Assembly (NCBI RefSeq): GCF_011758805.1
Contig: NZ_JAANOW010000006.1
Coordinates: 7,083-71,082 of the forward strand
Length of the DNA stretch: 64,000 nucleotides
Reading direction: 5' to 3'
Origin: Mycolicibacterium fluoranthenivorans
Lineage (GTDB): Bacteria; Actinomycetota; Actinomycetes; Mycobacteriales; Mycobacteriaceae
The first letter of the stretch is position 1. Every line of letters starts with the position of its first letter. This document shows, in pieces, positions 11,561-20,061 of the stretch. Both the position numbers and the translations under genes were made by a program. The notes beneath the pieces are model-generated. The model searched no databases and was not told the origin of the DNA. It was given only the letters and a program-made list of their open reading frames with translations.

Positions 11561-11566
11561 TACACT
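11561..11566 (+). promoter_or_regulatory. Candidate -10 box for a leaderless kinase transcript
   Basis: TACACT ends 6 nt before the ATG at 11573 and no ribosome-binding site precedes the start. This is typical mycobacterial leaderless geometry. Confidence 0.5.
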
Positions 11567-11572
11567 TCGCCC

Positions 11573-12970
11573 ATGCCGCTCGAGGAAGGCCAGGTGATCG
11601 CCGGGTACATCGTGGTGCGGTCACTCGGCGCCGGCGGTATGGGCGAGGTCTACCTGGCACAGCACCCGCGGCTACCCCGCCGGGACGCGCTCAAGGTCCT
11701 CGGCGCCACGGTGTGTGCCGACTCCGAATATCGGCAGCGTTTCGAGCGTGAGGCAGATATCGCCGCCACCCTCTGGCACCCGCACATCGTGGAGGTGCAC
11801 GACCGCGGAGATGTCGACGGTCAGTTGTGGATCGCCATGGACTATGTCGAGGGCACCGACGCCGGCGCGCTGCTGGCCGAGCGCTACCCGAGCGGAATGC
11901 CGGCCGATGAGGTGGTGCGCATCGTCACTGCCGTCGCCGAAGCGCTCGACTACGCCCACCAGAAGGGGCTGCTGCACCGCGACGTCAAACCGGCCAACAT
12001 CCTGATCGCCAACCCGGACACCTCCGATGAACGAGTCCTGTTGGCCGACTTCGGCATCGCCCGTCGTACCGGAGAGACCAGCAATCTCACCGGCACCAAC
12101 ATGACCGTGGGCACCGTCGCCTACGCGGCACCAGAACAGCTGACCGGTGCCGAGATCGACGGTCGTGCCGACCAGTACGCGCTGGCGTCGAGCGCGTACC
12201 AGTTGCTCACGGGGTCGCCACCCTTCCAGCATTCCAATCCGGCCGTGGTGATCAGCCAGCACCTGACCGCAAGCCCGCCACCCATCGGGGACCGCAGGCC
12301 GGAACTCTCCGGTCTGGGACCGGTTTTCGAGCGTGCCCTGGCCAAACATCCCGCCGAGCGGTACGGCAAGTGCGTGGACTTCGCCCGCGCCCTCGAACAC
12401 CGGATCGGCACCGCCGGATCCGAGGCCACCATGCTCGCCGTCACGGCCTCCGGGCCGCGGCACGCCAAGGCACATCCCGCACCGGCCAGGTCCCGGTCCA
12501 CGCTGGTGGTGTCCGCGGTGGCAGTGGCGCTCGTCGCCGTGATCGGGGCGGCGGTGGCGTTCGCACTGGGCGCCTTCGGCCGGCCCGGCGGCACACCGGC
12601 ACCCGCGCAGACCAAGACTTCCACCGCGACGGCCGCCCCGCCGCCACCGGTGCTTTCGTCGCCGGCACCCGCCCAGGCGCCGGCGATACCCGTCGTCGTC
12701 GTCGGGGCCACCTGTGCCACCCTGGGCGCCGCCGGCGTCGCGGAGTCGGGAGCGCCCGCGTACTGCGCTCAGCTGCCGAACTCCGCGTCCATCATCTGGT
12801 CGCTGAGCCAGCAGGTCACCGAGCCGTCCGCACCCAGCGCCACCCCCGCCGAGGGCGAGCAGACCTATGCCCCCGAAACCGAGGGCCCGGTACGGGTCTG
12901 TGTGGACCAGACGCATCAGACCCGGCTGCGCTGTCTGGAGGACATTGTGCGCGGCAACGGCGGAGCCTGA
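11573..12970 (+). CDS. Transmembrane Ser/Thr protein kinase (PknF/PknH-like)
   Basis: A 465-residue receptor kinase. Visible are the Gly-rich loop [10 protein letters not shown] (about 18-27), catalytic loop [10 protein letters not shown] (about 134), DFGIARR (about 160), a Thr-rich activation segment ([20 protein letters not shown]), one transmembrane helix (about 308-335), a Pro/Thr-rich stalk and an extracellular domain with four cysteines (CATL, YCAQL, VCVDQ, LRCLED). It phosphorylates cytosolic partners in response to an external cue. Its stop shares a base with the next gene (TGATG), and an RDD membrane protein follows, so partner or substrate roles are plausible. Exact Pkn orthology is not assigned. 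Confidence 0.93.
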   Translation: MPLEEGQVIAGYIVVRSLGAGGMGEVYLAQHPRLPRRDALKVLGATVCADSEYRQRFEREADIAATLWHPHIVEVHDRGDVDGQLWIAMDYVEGTDAGALLAERYPSGMPADEVVRIVTAVAEALDYAHQKGLLHRDVKPANILIANPDTSDERVLLADFGIARRTGETSNLTGTNMTVGTVAYAAPEQLTGAEIDGRADQYALASSAYQLLTGSPPFQHSNPAVVISQHLTASPPPIGDRRPELSGLGPVFERALAKHPAERYGKCVDFARALEHRIGTAGSEATMLAVTASGPRHAKAHPAPARSRSTLVVSAVAVALVAVIGAAVAFALGAFGRPGGTPAPAQTKTSTATAAPPPPVLSSPAPAQAPAIPVVVVGATCATLGAAGVAESGAPAYCAQLPNSASIIWSLSQQVTEPSAPSATPAEGEQTYAPETEGPVRVCVDQTHQTRLRCLEDIVRGNGGA

Positions 12971-13416
12971 TGCCCCCTGAGGTGTCGCGGCCATCCGCCC
13001 CGGTCGACATCGCGGCAGGTATCGCGGCCACCGCGGTCGGCGGCGCCGTCGCGGTGTATCGCGGTGCCGAACGATTGCCCGTCCTCGGTGGCCTGCTGCA
13101 CCAGGCCCGCACGGGACTGGCCGCCCGCGGTGAGCGCGCCCTGGAACCGGCCAAAGCGGCGGTGGCCGGTATCGCGGTGCAGATCGTCGAACGGGTCCTC
13201 GACCAACTCGACCTCAACGAGTTGGTGCGCACGCGGGTGGATCTGGTCGGGCTGGCCAACGAGGTGGTCGACGGTATCGACCTGCAGGCCATCATCAGGC
13301 AGTCCACGGAATCCGTCACCGCGGAGGTGATGACCGATGTGCGCAGCCAGGGCGAGCGGGCCGACGACTTGGTATCGGGTTTCGTCGACCGCCTGCTGGG
13401 GCGCGACCGTGACTGA
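12970..13416 (+). CDS. Conserved hypothetical protein
   Basis: A 148-residue protein of unknown function. The N-terminus has a short hydrophobic Ala/Gly stretch (DIAAGIAATAVGGAVAVYRG), followed by amphipathic helices rich in Val, Leu, Asp and Arg, consistent with a membrane-attached helical protein. The ATG overlaps the kinase stop by one base and the 3' end overlaps the RDD gene by eight bases. The three genes therefore form a tight translational unit. Confidence 0.75.
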   Translation: MPPEVSRPSAPVDIAAGIAATAVGGAVAVYRGAERLPVLGGLLHQARTGLAARGERALEPAKAAVAGIAVQIVERVLDQLDLNELVRTRVDLVGLANEVVDGIDLQAIIRQSTESVTAEVMTDVRSQGERADDLVSGFVDRLLGRDRD

Positions 13417-13834
13417 GATCCGTGCCGCCGGCGTGGTGAGCCGTGGCGTGGCCGCGGTGATCGACCTGATCATCGTCGCGACGGTGCTGGCCGCGATCTA
13501 TCTCGGCCTCATCCTGACCCGGCTGATGTTTCACCCCACCGCGTTCCGCGCGCCGACCATGGGCGCCGTCTTCTCCACCGCCGTGCTGTTCGGTGTCGCG
13601 GTCTGCTACCTGACGGCATGCTGGGCGGTATCGGGCTGCACCGTCGGATCGGTGACCATGGGATTACGGGTGATCGGCCGGCGCGGACGCCGACTGTCGC
13701 CGGCAGTGGCGCTGCTGCGGGCGGTGGCCTGTGTGCTGTTGCCCGTCGGGCTGTTATGGGTGGCCGTCGACCGGCACCGAAGATCCCTACAGGACATCGT
13801 GTTCGGCAGCCGGGTCGTTTACGCCCGGCCGTAG
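13409..13834 (+). CDS. RDD-family integral membrane protein
   Basis: About 141 residues with the RDD family layout: an early Arg (SRGVAAVIDLIIV), Asp residues at membrane boundaries, three hydrophobic segments and the conserved GSVTMGLRVIGRRG turn. RDD proteins are poorly characterised; some are proposed Na+/H+ antiporters. The GTG at 13409 is chosen because the sequence upstream in this frame is out-of-frame sequence of the preceding gene and unlike the family. Confidence 0.82.
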   Translation: MTEIRAAGVVSRGVAAVIDLIIVATVLAAIYLGLILTRLMFHPTAFRAPTMGAVFSTAVLFGVAVCYLTACWAVSGCTVGSVTMGLRVIGRRGRRLSPAVALLRAVACVLLPVGLLWVAVDRHRRSLQDIVFGSRVVYARP

Positions 13835-13857
13835 CGCAAACGGGGTTGGATGGCGGT

Positions 13858-14859
13858 ATGTCCAATCATTTCACCGGGTTGTCCCTCGGCCCGCCGCTGG
13901 GCGATCAGCGGCTCGACCTGTGCGACCTGTACGCCTTCCAGTCACCTGCCAACCCCGCCCACACCGTGCTGATCCTCAACGCCAACCCCAGTGCCGACGC
14001 CTTGCACCCCGACGCCATCTACCGGCTGGCCGTGGACAACGACGGTGACCTGCGTAACGACATCGCGTTCAGCTATGTGTTCTCCGAACCTGCCGACGGC
14101 CGCCAGACCGTCGATGTGTACCTTGCCGTCGGCGACGAAGCCGAAGAACCGGAAGCGGTGGGGGAGAAGATCTTCGAATCCGTCCCGGTGTCCTTCGGCA
14201 AGGAACCCGTCATCGCACGCGAGGGCGAGTACATGTTCTTCGCGGGGGCGCGCAGCGATGCGTTCTTCTTCGATTTCGACGGGATCAAGAACCTGTTCGA
14301 CATCACCGGCGGCCGCAATTTCACCGCACCGCACCTCGGCAGCGAATCACCCTGGACCGGTGTGGATTCCGACACCGAAGCCAACGTGATGGCCTTTGTG
14401 CTGGAGCTGCCGACCGCCATGCTGGGCGCTGCCCCGGACATCCGGATCTGGGGTCGCTGCAGCGTGCGCCGCGACGGCGAACTTGTGCACGTGGACCGGG
14501 CCGGGCACCCGTCGGTGAGCAGCTTCTTCAACACCGATGAGACCAAGGAGGAGTACAACGCCAGTGAGCCCGTCGCCGATCGTGCCCGCTGGCTGGGGCA
14601 GTTCGTCCACCTGCTCGGACACACCGGCGGCTACTCACACGACGAGGCCGTGGAAGCGATCGACGCCGAGGGCATCCTGCCCGACATGCTCACCTTCGAC
14701 CCGGCCACACCCGCCAGGTACCCGAACGGTCGGACGTTCACCGACGATGTCATCGATTACCGACTGGCCTCGCTGACCAGGGGTGACTGCCCGCCGAGTG
14801 GTCTGCGCCCGCACACCGACACCCTGGAGGTGTTCCCCTACCTCGGCACACCGCACTAG
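13858..14859 (+). CDS. DUF4331 family protein
   Basis: A 333-residue protein recognised as DUF4331 by its N-terminal LGDQRLDLCDLYAFQSP, a mid NPSADALHPDAIYRLAVDND and the acidic FFDFDGIKNLFD region. There is no signal peptide. The biochemical role of the family is unknown. It lies 23 bp after the RDD gene on the same strand and could be in the kinase operon. Confidence 0.8.
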   Translation: MSNHFTGLSLGPPLGDQRLDLCDLYAFQSPANPAHTVLILNANPSADALHPDAIYRLAVDNDGDLRNDIAFSYVFSEPADGRQTVDVYLAVGDEAEEPEAVGEKIFESVPVSFGKEPVIAREGEYMFFAGARSDAFFFDFDGIKNLFDITGGRNFTAPHLGSESPWTGVDSDTEANVMAFVLELPTAMLGAAPDIRIWGRCSVRRDGELVHVDRAGHPSVSSFFNTDETKEEYNASEPVADRARWLGQFVHLLGHTGGYSHDEAVEAIDAEGILPDMLTFDPATPARYPNGRTFTDDVIDYRLASLTRGDCPPSGLRPHTDTLEVFPYLGTPH

Positions 14860-14923
14860 ATCCGGCCCGGGCGCCCTCGCGTCGACAACCCGTCGGGCCA
14901 TTGAGTACCCTCCTTGATGCAAA

Positions 14924-14938
14924 TGGTAATCGTTTCCA
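14924..14938. promoter_or_regulatory. Fur-family 7-1-7 operator-like palindrome
   Basis: TGGTAAT-C-GTTTCCA has two 7-bp arms around a central base; five of seven positions pair (TGG.AA. / .TT.CCA). This is the geometry of Fur/Zur/Mur boxes. It lies about 70 bp upstream of the PacL/CtpC-like metal efflux genes, so a metal-responsive repressor is a reasonable inference. Confidence 0.45.
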
Positions 14939-15010
14939 CTAGTGATGAGTGGGTCGGCGAGCGTCAGGCCGACGAGGACGACACATCCGCAACGGGGAAG
15001 GGCTGACCTG

Positions 15011-15295
15011 ATGGTGTGGCACGTGGTGCTGATGAAAGCGGGAACGACGGTGGTGACCGGTGCGGTCGGAGCGGCCGCCTACGCGGCGATCCGCAAAGCG
15101 GCGGCGAAGGTCCCGGCGAGGGAGGCCACCGTGGCTGCCACCGCGTTGGGGCTGCGGGGCGTGCGCAAGGCGGAGGAGAGCGCCGAGCGCGCCCGGCTCG
15201 TCGTCGGCGATGTGGTGGCAGAGGCGCGGGAGCGGATCGGTGAAGAGGCCCGGCCGCCGGCGGTCACCGGACATGAGCACGAGCACGAGCACTGA
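15011..15295 (+). CDS. PacL-type P-ATPase-associated protein (DUF1490)
   Basis: A 94-residue protein: one N-terminal membrane segment (about 8-25), an Ala/Glu/Arg-rich helix (KAEESAERARLVVGDVVAEA) and a C-terminal HEHEHEH metal-binding tail. DUF1490 proteins (PacL) form membrane platforms with P-type ATPases and act as zinc-binding chaperones in M. tuberculosis (PacL1 with CtpC). A GGAAGGG ribosome-binding site precedes the ATG. The 3' end overlaps the ATPase start by 23 bp. Here the tail is an alternating His/Glu run, favouring soft divalent metals. Confidence 0.85.
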   Translation: MVWHVVLMKAGTTVVTGAVGAAAYAAIRKAAAKVPAREATVAATALGLRGVRKAEESAERARLVVGDVVAEARERIGEEARPPAVTGHEHEHEH

Positions 15296-17441
15296 GGTGC
15301 ACACGGTGCCGGCTGTGGTATCGAATGCGGCCGGTCGACTCCGGTTGCAAACCAACGACTTCCGTAACGACACGCGCCGCGCCGTCCTCATCGAGGACAC
15401 CGTGCTGCGCGTCAAGGGTGTGCGTGCTGCGCATGCCTATCCGCGGACCGGCGCCGTGGTCATCTGGTTCTCGCCGGCCCGGGCCGAGGTCGAGACCCTG
15501 GTGGCGGCGGTGACCGATGCGCTGGCGATGCCGCCGGCGCTTGTCCCTGCCAGGGTCCCGCATTCCGCGGACGTCAGTAACGGCGACCTCGTGCGAATGG
15601 GGCTCGGGGGTTTTGCGCTGGCAGCCCTCGGCGTGCGGCGGTACGTACTCGGCCGGCCGGCCATTCTGGGCCCCACCAGCCGGCGGTTCGCCACGGCAGT
15701 CACCATCTTCACCGGATATCCGTTCCTGCGTGGCGCGCTGCGGGCACTCGGCGGCGGTCGGGCCATGGGTACCGATGTGCTGGTGTCCGCGGCGACGCTC
15801 GCCAGCCTGGTATTGCGCGAGAACGTCGTCGCACTGACGGTGTTGTGGTTGCTCAATATCGGTGAATACCTTCAAGATCTGACATTGCGGCGGACCCGGC
15901 GGGCCATCGCAGACCTGTTGACCGGAAACCAGGACACCGCATGGGTCCGGCTGCCGGACGGCACCGAGGTGCAGGTCGCCGTCGACAGCCTCGCGGTCGG
16001 TGACGAGGTCGTCGTGCACGAACGGATCGCCGTACCGGTGGACGGCGAGATCGTCGATGGAGACGGGGTGATCGACCAATCGGCGATCACCGGCGAGACG
16101 CTGCCCGTCGCGGTGCGGACCGGCGATCGAGTGCATGCCGGGTCGGTGGTGATGCAGGGCCGCGTCGTCGTCCGGGCCGGCGCAGTCGGCTCGGAGACCG
16201 CCATCGGCCGGATCATCGCCCGGGTCGAGGAGGCCCAGCATGACCGCGCGCCGATCCAGACCGTAGGGGAGAACTTCTCTCGCCGGTTCGTGCCGGGGTC
16301 GTTCCTCTTGGCCGGTGTGACGCTGGTGCTCACCAGGGATGTGCGCCGGGCGATGACGATGCTGCTGGTGGCGTGTCCGTGTGCCGTGGGACTGGCCACG
16401 CCCACGGCCATCAGTGCGGCGATCGGGAACGGCGCGCGGCGCGGGATCCTGGTCAAGGGCGGCTCGCATCTTGAGCTCGCCGGTCAGGTCGACGCCGTGG
16501 TGTTCGACAAGACCGGAACGTTGACGATAGGCCGGCCTGTCGTGACCAATGTGGTTGCTTTCCACAAGGATTGGCAGCCGGACGAGGTGCTGGCATACGC
16601 GGCGAGCTCCGAGATCCACGCCAGGCATCCGCTGGCCCAGGCCGTGATCCGATCGACCGAGGAGCGGCACATCGTCATTCCGCCGCATGAGGAATGCGAG
16701 GTGCTGGTGGGCCTCGGCATGCGTACCCGGGCGGACGGCCGCACATTGCTGCTGGGCAGCCCGGCGCTGCTGCGCCAGGAGAAGGTGCGAGTCAGCAAGA
16801 AGGCGACGGAATGGGTCTCCCGGTTGCAGCGTCAGGCCGAGACACCGCTGCTGCTGGCCGTGGACGGGGTGCTGGTCGGGTTGATCAGCCTGCGCGACGA
16901 GGTGCGACCGGAGGCGCAGGAGGTCCTGGCCGCTCTACGGGAGGCGGGTATCGGCCGGATCGTCATGCTGACCGGTGATCACCCGGAAACTGCGCGCGCG
17001 GTGGCGGAGGAACTCGGTATCACCGAGTGGCAGGCGGAGGTGCTGCCGGAGGACAAGTTGGACGCGGTGCGCGCGCTGCGAGAAGCCGGCCATGTGGTGG
17101 CCGTGGTGGGTGACGGTGTGAACGACGCACCGGCGCTGGCGGCCGCCGACATCGGGATCGCGATGGGACTTGGCGGCACCGATGTGGCCGTCGAGACGGC
17201 CGACATCGCGCTGGCCGGTGACGATCTCCGCCGACTCCTGGATGTGCGGACGCTCGGGGCGGGCGCTGTCACGGTCATCAAACAGAACTATGCGATGTCC
17301 ATCGCGGTCAACGCGATCGGCCTTGCCGTCGGCGCGGGCGGCGCCTTGTCGCCGGTCTTGGCCGCCGTGCTGCACAACATGTCCTCCGTCGCGGTGGTGG
17401 CGAACAGCTCCCGGTTGATCAGGGCTGAACTCAAGGGCTGA
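15273..17441 (+). CDS. ctpC: P1B-type metal-exporting ATPase, CtpC-like
   Basis: A 722-residue heavy-metal P-type ATPase, close in length to M. tuberculosis CtpC, which exports zinc and possibly manganese. Visible: a degenerate N-terminal metal-associated domain lacking CxxC, membrane CPC motif (ACPCAVGLATPTA, about residue 367), phosphorylation motif DKTGTLT (about 412), the HP motif region (ARHPLAQAV), TGDHPETA and hinge GDGVNDAP. Preceded by a PacL partner and a Fur-type palindrome. The metal is inferred from CtpC synteny, not from sequence alone. Confidence 0.92.
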   Translation: MSTSTSTEVHTVPAVVSNAAGRLRLQTNDFRNDTRRAVLIEDTVLRVKGVRAAHAYPRTGAVVIWFSPARAEVETLVAAVTDALAMPPALVPARVPHSADVSNGDLVRMGLGGFALAALGVRRYVLGRPAILGPTSRRFATAVTIFTGYPFLRGALRALGGGRAMGTDVLVSAATLASLVLRENVVALTVLWLLNIGEYLQDLTLRRTRRAIADLLTGNQDTAWVRLPDGTEVQVAVDSLAVGDEVVVHERIAVPVDGEIVDGDGVIDQSAITGETLPVAVRTGDRVHAGSVVMQGRVVVRAGAVGSETAIGRIIARVEEAQHDRAPIQTVGENFSRRFVPGSFLLAGVTLVLTRDVRRAMTMLLVACPCAVGLATPTAISAAIGNGARRGILVKGGSHLELAGQVDAVVFDKTGTLTIGRPVVTNVVAFHKDWQPDEVLAYAASSEIHARHPLAQAVIRSTEERHIVIPPHEECEVLVGLGMRTRADGRTLLLGSPALLRQEKVRVSKKATEWVSRLQRQAETPLLLAVDGVLVGLISLRDEVRPEAQEVLAALREAGIGRIVMLTGDHPETARAVAEELGITEWQAEVLPEDKLDAVRALREAGHVVAVVGDGVNDAPALAAADIGIAMGLGGTDVAVETADIALAGDDLRRLLDVRTLGAGAVTVIKQNYAMSIAVNAIGLAVGAGGALSPVLAAVLHNMSSVAVVANSSRLIRAELKG

Positions 17442-17467
17442 CGGCGGTCGCGCCTCCCTGCTACGGT

Positions 17468-17489
17468 GTCTGTAACGATCCTTACAGAC
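17468..17489. promoter_or_regulatory. Near-perfect palindrome, probable TetR operator
   Basis: Arms GTCTGTAA and TTACAGAC are perfect 8-bp inverted repeats around CGATCC; 20 of 22 positions are symmetric. It lies directly in front of the TetR gene (GTG 17501) and overlaps its likely promoter, so autoregulation of the TetR-SDR pair is inferred. Confidence 0.7.
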
Positions 17490-17500
17490 TTGGAGTGCCG

Positions 17501-18109
17501 GTGACGCGCACACAGACCAAACGCCAGCAACAGGGTGAGAGCTCCCGCGGGCAGATTCTCGACGCCGCGGAGCGGCTGATGTCCACGCAGGGCTATGCAG
17601 CCACCTCGATCAGTCATATCCGCGCGGAATGCGGCCTGCCGGCGAGCTCCATCTACTGGCATTTCGGTTCCAAAGAAGGCGTGTTGGCCGCGGTCATGGA
17701 ACGCGGTGCCGAGCGGTTCTTCGCGCAGATCCCACGCCACGGGGATCTCGAGACCACCCGTGCGGCCGCGGCGAAGCTGCTCGCCGAGCATCCCGAATTC
17801 CTGAGATTGACCTACATCCTCTCGCTGGAGCGCAGTGCGGACCCCGCGGTCGGTGCGGCGGTCCGCCGGGTCCGTGACACCGCGATCGCAGGCTTCCGCG
17901 ACGTGATCAGGCAGATGATTCCCGCCGGGGTGGAGCACGAGCGCACCGAACGGGTGGTCGCCGAACTCGCGAGCTTTGCCACCGCGCTGTCCGACGGGGT
18001 GTTCTTCGCCGATCACCTCGAGCCGGAGTCCACCGACGTCGACCGGATGTACACCCGCATGTTTCAAGCCGTCGCGGCGCTGATTCCCATCCTCCTGGAG
18101 GAGACATGA
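17501..18109 (+). CDS. TetR/AcrR-family transcriptional regulator
   Basis: A 202-residue repressor. The N-terminal HTH is clear (ILDAAERLMSTQGYAATSIS, then SSIYWHFGSKEGVLAAV), followed by a helical ligand-binding domain of normal length. GTG 17501 is chosen over GTG 17495 because GGAG at 17492-17495 is well placed for it. The 22-bp palindrome at 17468-17489 is its likely operator. The last bases overlap the SDR start (ATGA), so the repressor and dehydrogenase are co-translated. Confidence 0.92.
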   Translation: MTRTQTKRQQQGESSRGQILDAAERLMSTQGYAATSISHIRAECGLPASSIYWHFGSKEGVLAAVMERGAERFFAQIPRHGDLETTRAAAAKLLAEHPEFLRLTYILSLERSADPAVGAAVRRVRDTAIAGFRDVIRQMIPAGVEHERTERVVAELASFATALSDGVFFADHLEPESTDVDRMYTRMFQAVAALIPILLEET

Positions 18110-19002
18110 CCACCAGATCCGTCATCATCACCGGAGCCAACGCGGGCCTCGGGCTGGAGTGCGCCCGGGCTATCCTCGCGGCCGATGAGAGCTGGCACGT
18201 CGTGCTCGCTGTACGCGACCCACAACGCGGTGCGGCGGCCGTCGCCGAACTAGGGACACCGGATCGATGCACGGTACTGCCGTGCGACCTCGCCTCGCTG
18301 CAATCGGTGCGGGCCTTCCCCGCCGTCTTCGCCGAAGCGGGCCTGCCCCCGTTGCATGCCCTCGTGTGCAACGCCGGTCTGCAGATCGTGTCCGGCTTGC
18401 AGCAGACCGCCGACGGCGTCGAGATGACCTTCGGTGTCAACCATCTCGGACATTTCGCGCTGGTCGACGGACTGCTCGAGCACCTCGTCGCGCCCGCCCG
18501 GATCGTGCTGGTGGCCAGCGGCACCCACGATCCCGAGAAGCTGACCGGGATGCCGCACCCCGCGTACACCTCTGCTGAGGAGCTGGCCCACCCGCAACCC
18601 GGTGCTCCCATCGACGGCAGGCGCAGATACACCACCTCGAAGCTGTGCAACGTGCTGTTCGCCTATGAGCTCGACCGCAGGCTCGGCCACGGTGACCGCG
18701 GCATCACGGTGACGGCGTTCGACCCGGGCTTGATGCCGGCCTCCGGACTGTCCCGCGACTACAGCCCGGCGCAGAAGGTGCTCTGGCGCATGGTGTCCCC
18801 GCTGCTGCGCGTGCTGCCCAACGTCCACAGCGTCGCCACGTCGGGCGCAAACCTGGCCGCACTTGCCGTCGATCCGAGGTTCGCCCATGTCACCGGAGAG
18901 TATTTCGAGGGCGCCAAACCCATTCGTTCGTCCGCGGATTCGTATGACACCGCCAAGGCGCGCGATCTATGGGATACCAGCGAGCGGCTGGCTGCGCTGT
19001 AG
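18106..19002 (+). CDS. Short-chain dehydrogenase/reductase
   Basis: A 298-residue NAD(P)-dependent SDR with the cofactor motif TGANAGLGLE, the NAG motif (VCNAGL), catalytic Ser in VASGTHD and Tyr-Lys in YTTSKLCN. It resembles the retinol dehydrogenase/protochlorophyllide reductase-like subgroup that acts on hydrophobic alcohols. It is co-transcribed with the TetR repressor upstream and is therefore probably inducible by its own substrate; the substrate is unknown. Confidence 0.9.
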   Translation: MTTRSVIITGANAGLGLECARAILAADESWHVVLAVRDPQRGAAAVAELGTPDRCTVLPCDLASLQSVRAFPAVFAEAGLPPLHALVCNAGLQIVSGLQQTADGVEMTFGVNHLGHFALVDGLLEHLVAPARIVLVASGTHDPEKLTGMPHPAYTSAEELAHPQPGAPIDGRRRYTTSKLCNVLFAYELDRRLGHGDRGITVTAFDPGLMPASGLSRDYSPAQKVLWRMVSPLLRVLPNVHSVATSGANLAALAVDPRFAHVTGEYFEGAKPIRSSADSYDTAKARDLWDTSERLAAL

Positions 19003-19018
19003 TCCAGGACGGTGTCAC

Positions 19019-19900
19019 TCAGATCGGGTCGAGGGCCAGCCAGTCATCGACCATGAAGGCATCACCACGGGCGACGATGGTCGCACCGCCGTGGCCCGGG
19101 TAGTGCGCGGGGATCACCACGGCGCGCCGGCGGGCCGCCTCGGTGAAGATGCGTTTGCGCGTGGCCACCGCTGCCGGCCCGTCGACATCGAACGCGCACG
19201 GGTCGGCGGGACGCGGAATCTGGATGGGGCAGTGGGTGAGGTCGCCGACGAACACCGCCGGCTTACCCGCGTCCAGCCAGAGCACCGAGGAGCCCGGCGT
19301 ATGTCCGGGCGCCGGACGCAGCCACACCGATTCGCTCAATTGATGTTCGCCGGAGAACAATTCGACCTGACCCGCCGCGTATACCGGGGCCACACTGTCG
19401 TCGAACACGATGGCCGCGGCCTCATCGGCGCCCGGGCCACCCGGCTCGAAGTGCCGGAAGTCCGCCTCGGGCAACAGATATCGGGCGTTGGGGAAGAACG
19501 GCACCCAGGCATCGGCGCTGCGCCAGGTGTTCCAGCCGACGTGATCGCTGTGCAGATGGGTGTTGATCACCACGTCCACACTCTCGGGTGGCACACCCGC
19601 GCGGGCGAGTGCGCCGGGGAAGTCGGTGTCCAGGTGGTCGAGCACCGCTACGGCGCGCCGGCGACCGTTGCCGACGCCGGTGTCGATCAGGATCCGCAGC
19701 CCGTCGACGTCGACCACCCAGGACTGCACGATGACGCGCCAACGCTGCGTGTCCGGCTGATAGAACGTGGGTACCAGCAGGTCGGCGTGCTCACTCCAGG
19801 CTTGCGCCGGGGTATGGGCGAAGACCGCGGACGTCGGTTCGAACATCGTCTCCACCACGCGGGTGAGCACGGCGGCACCGAGGCGGACTGTGTCGGCCAT
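19019..19900 (-). CDS. MBL-fold metallo-hydrolase
   Basis: A 293-residue metallo-beta-lactamase-fold hydrolase with the zinc-binding THLHSDHVGW motif, APGHTPGSS, a metal Asp in FVGDLTH and a late HYPGHG. The arrangement is that of N-acyl-homoserine lactonase/phosphotriesterase-like MBL proteins, but substrate cannot be inferred. It is convergent with the SDR and has its own leaderless-type promoter, so it is probably monocistronic. Confidence 0.88.
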   Translation of the reverse strand: MADTVRLGAAVLTRVVETMFEPTSAVFAHTPAQAWSEHADLLVPTFYQPDTQRWRVIVQSWVVDVDGLRILIDTGVGNGRRRAVAVLDHLDTDFPGALARAGVPPESVDVVINTHLHSDHVGWNTWRSADAWVPFFPNARYLLPEADFRHFEPGGPGADEAAAIVFDDSVAPVYAAGQVELFSGEHQLSESVWLRPAPGHTPGSSVLWLDAGKPAVFVGDLTHCPIQIPRPADPCAFDVDGPAAVATRKRIFTEAARRRAVVIPAHYPGHGGATIVARGDAFMVDDWLALDPI

Positions 19901-19906
19901 ACCCCG

Positions 19907-19912
19907 ACCGTA
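19907..19912 (-). promoter_or_regulatory. Candidate -10 box of the MBL hydrolase gene
   Basis: On the minus strand TACGGT ends 6 nt before the ATG (19900), and no ribosome-binding site is seen. Confidence 0.4.
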
Positions 19913-20061
19913 CGGTGATATCGGGTAGGTTGCGGTGAAGGCGCGCAGGAACGCCCGACGTCCGCTCGAAGGGGCTCAGCCCTCCTGCCGCAGCACCTGA
20001 TCGAAGCCGACCTCTTCTCGGCCCGACTTCGCGGACACCGGGCTTGCGAGAGGAGGCCGTC

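Noticed and set aside
15060..15272. An N-terminal extension of the CtpC-like ATPase.
   Set aside because: It is the out-of-frame shadow of the PacL gene, Arg/Pro-rich; ATG 15273 gives the family N-terminus and length.
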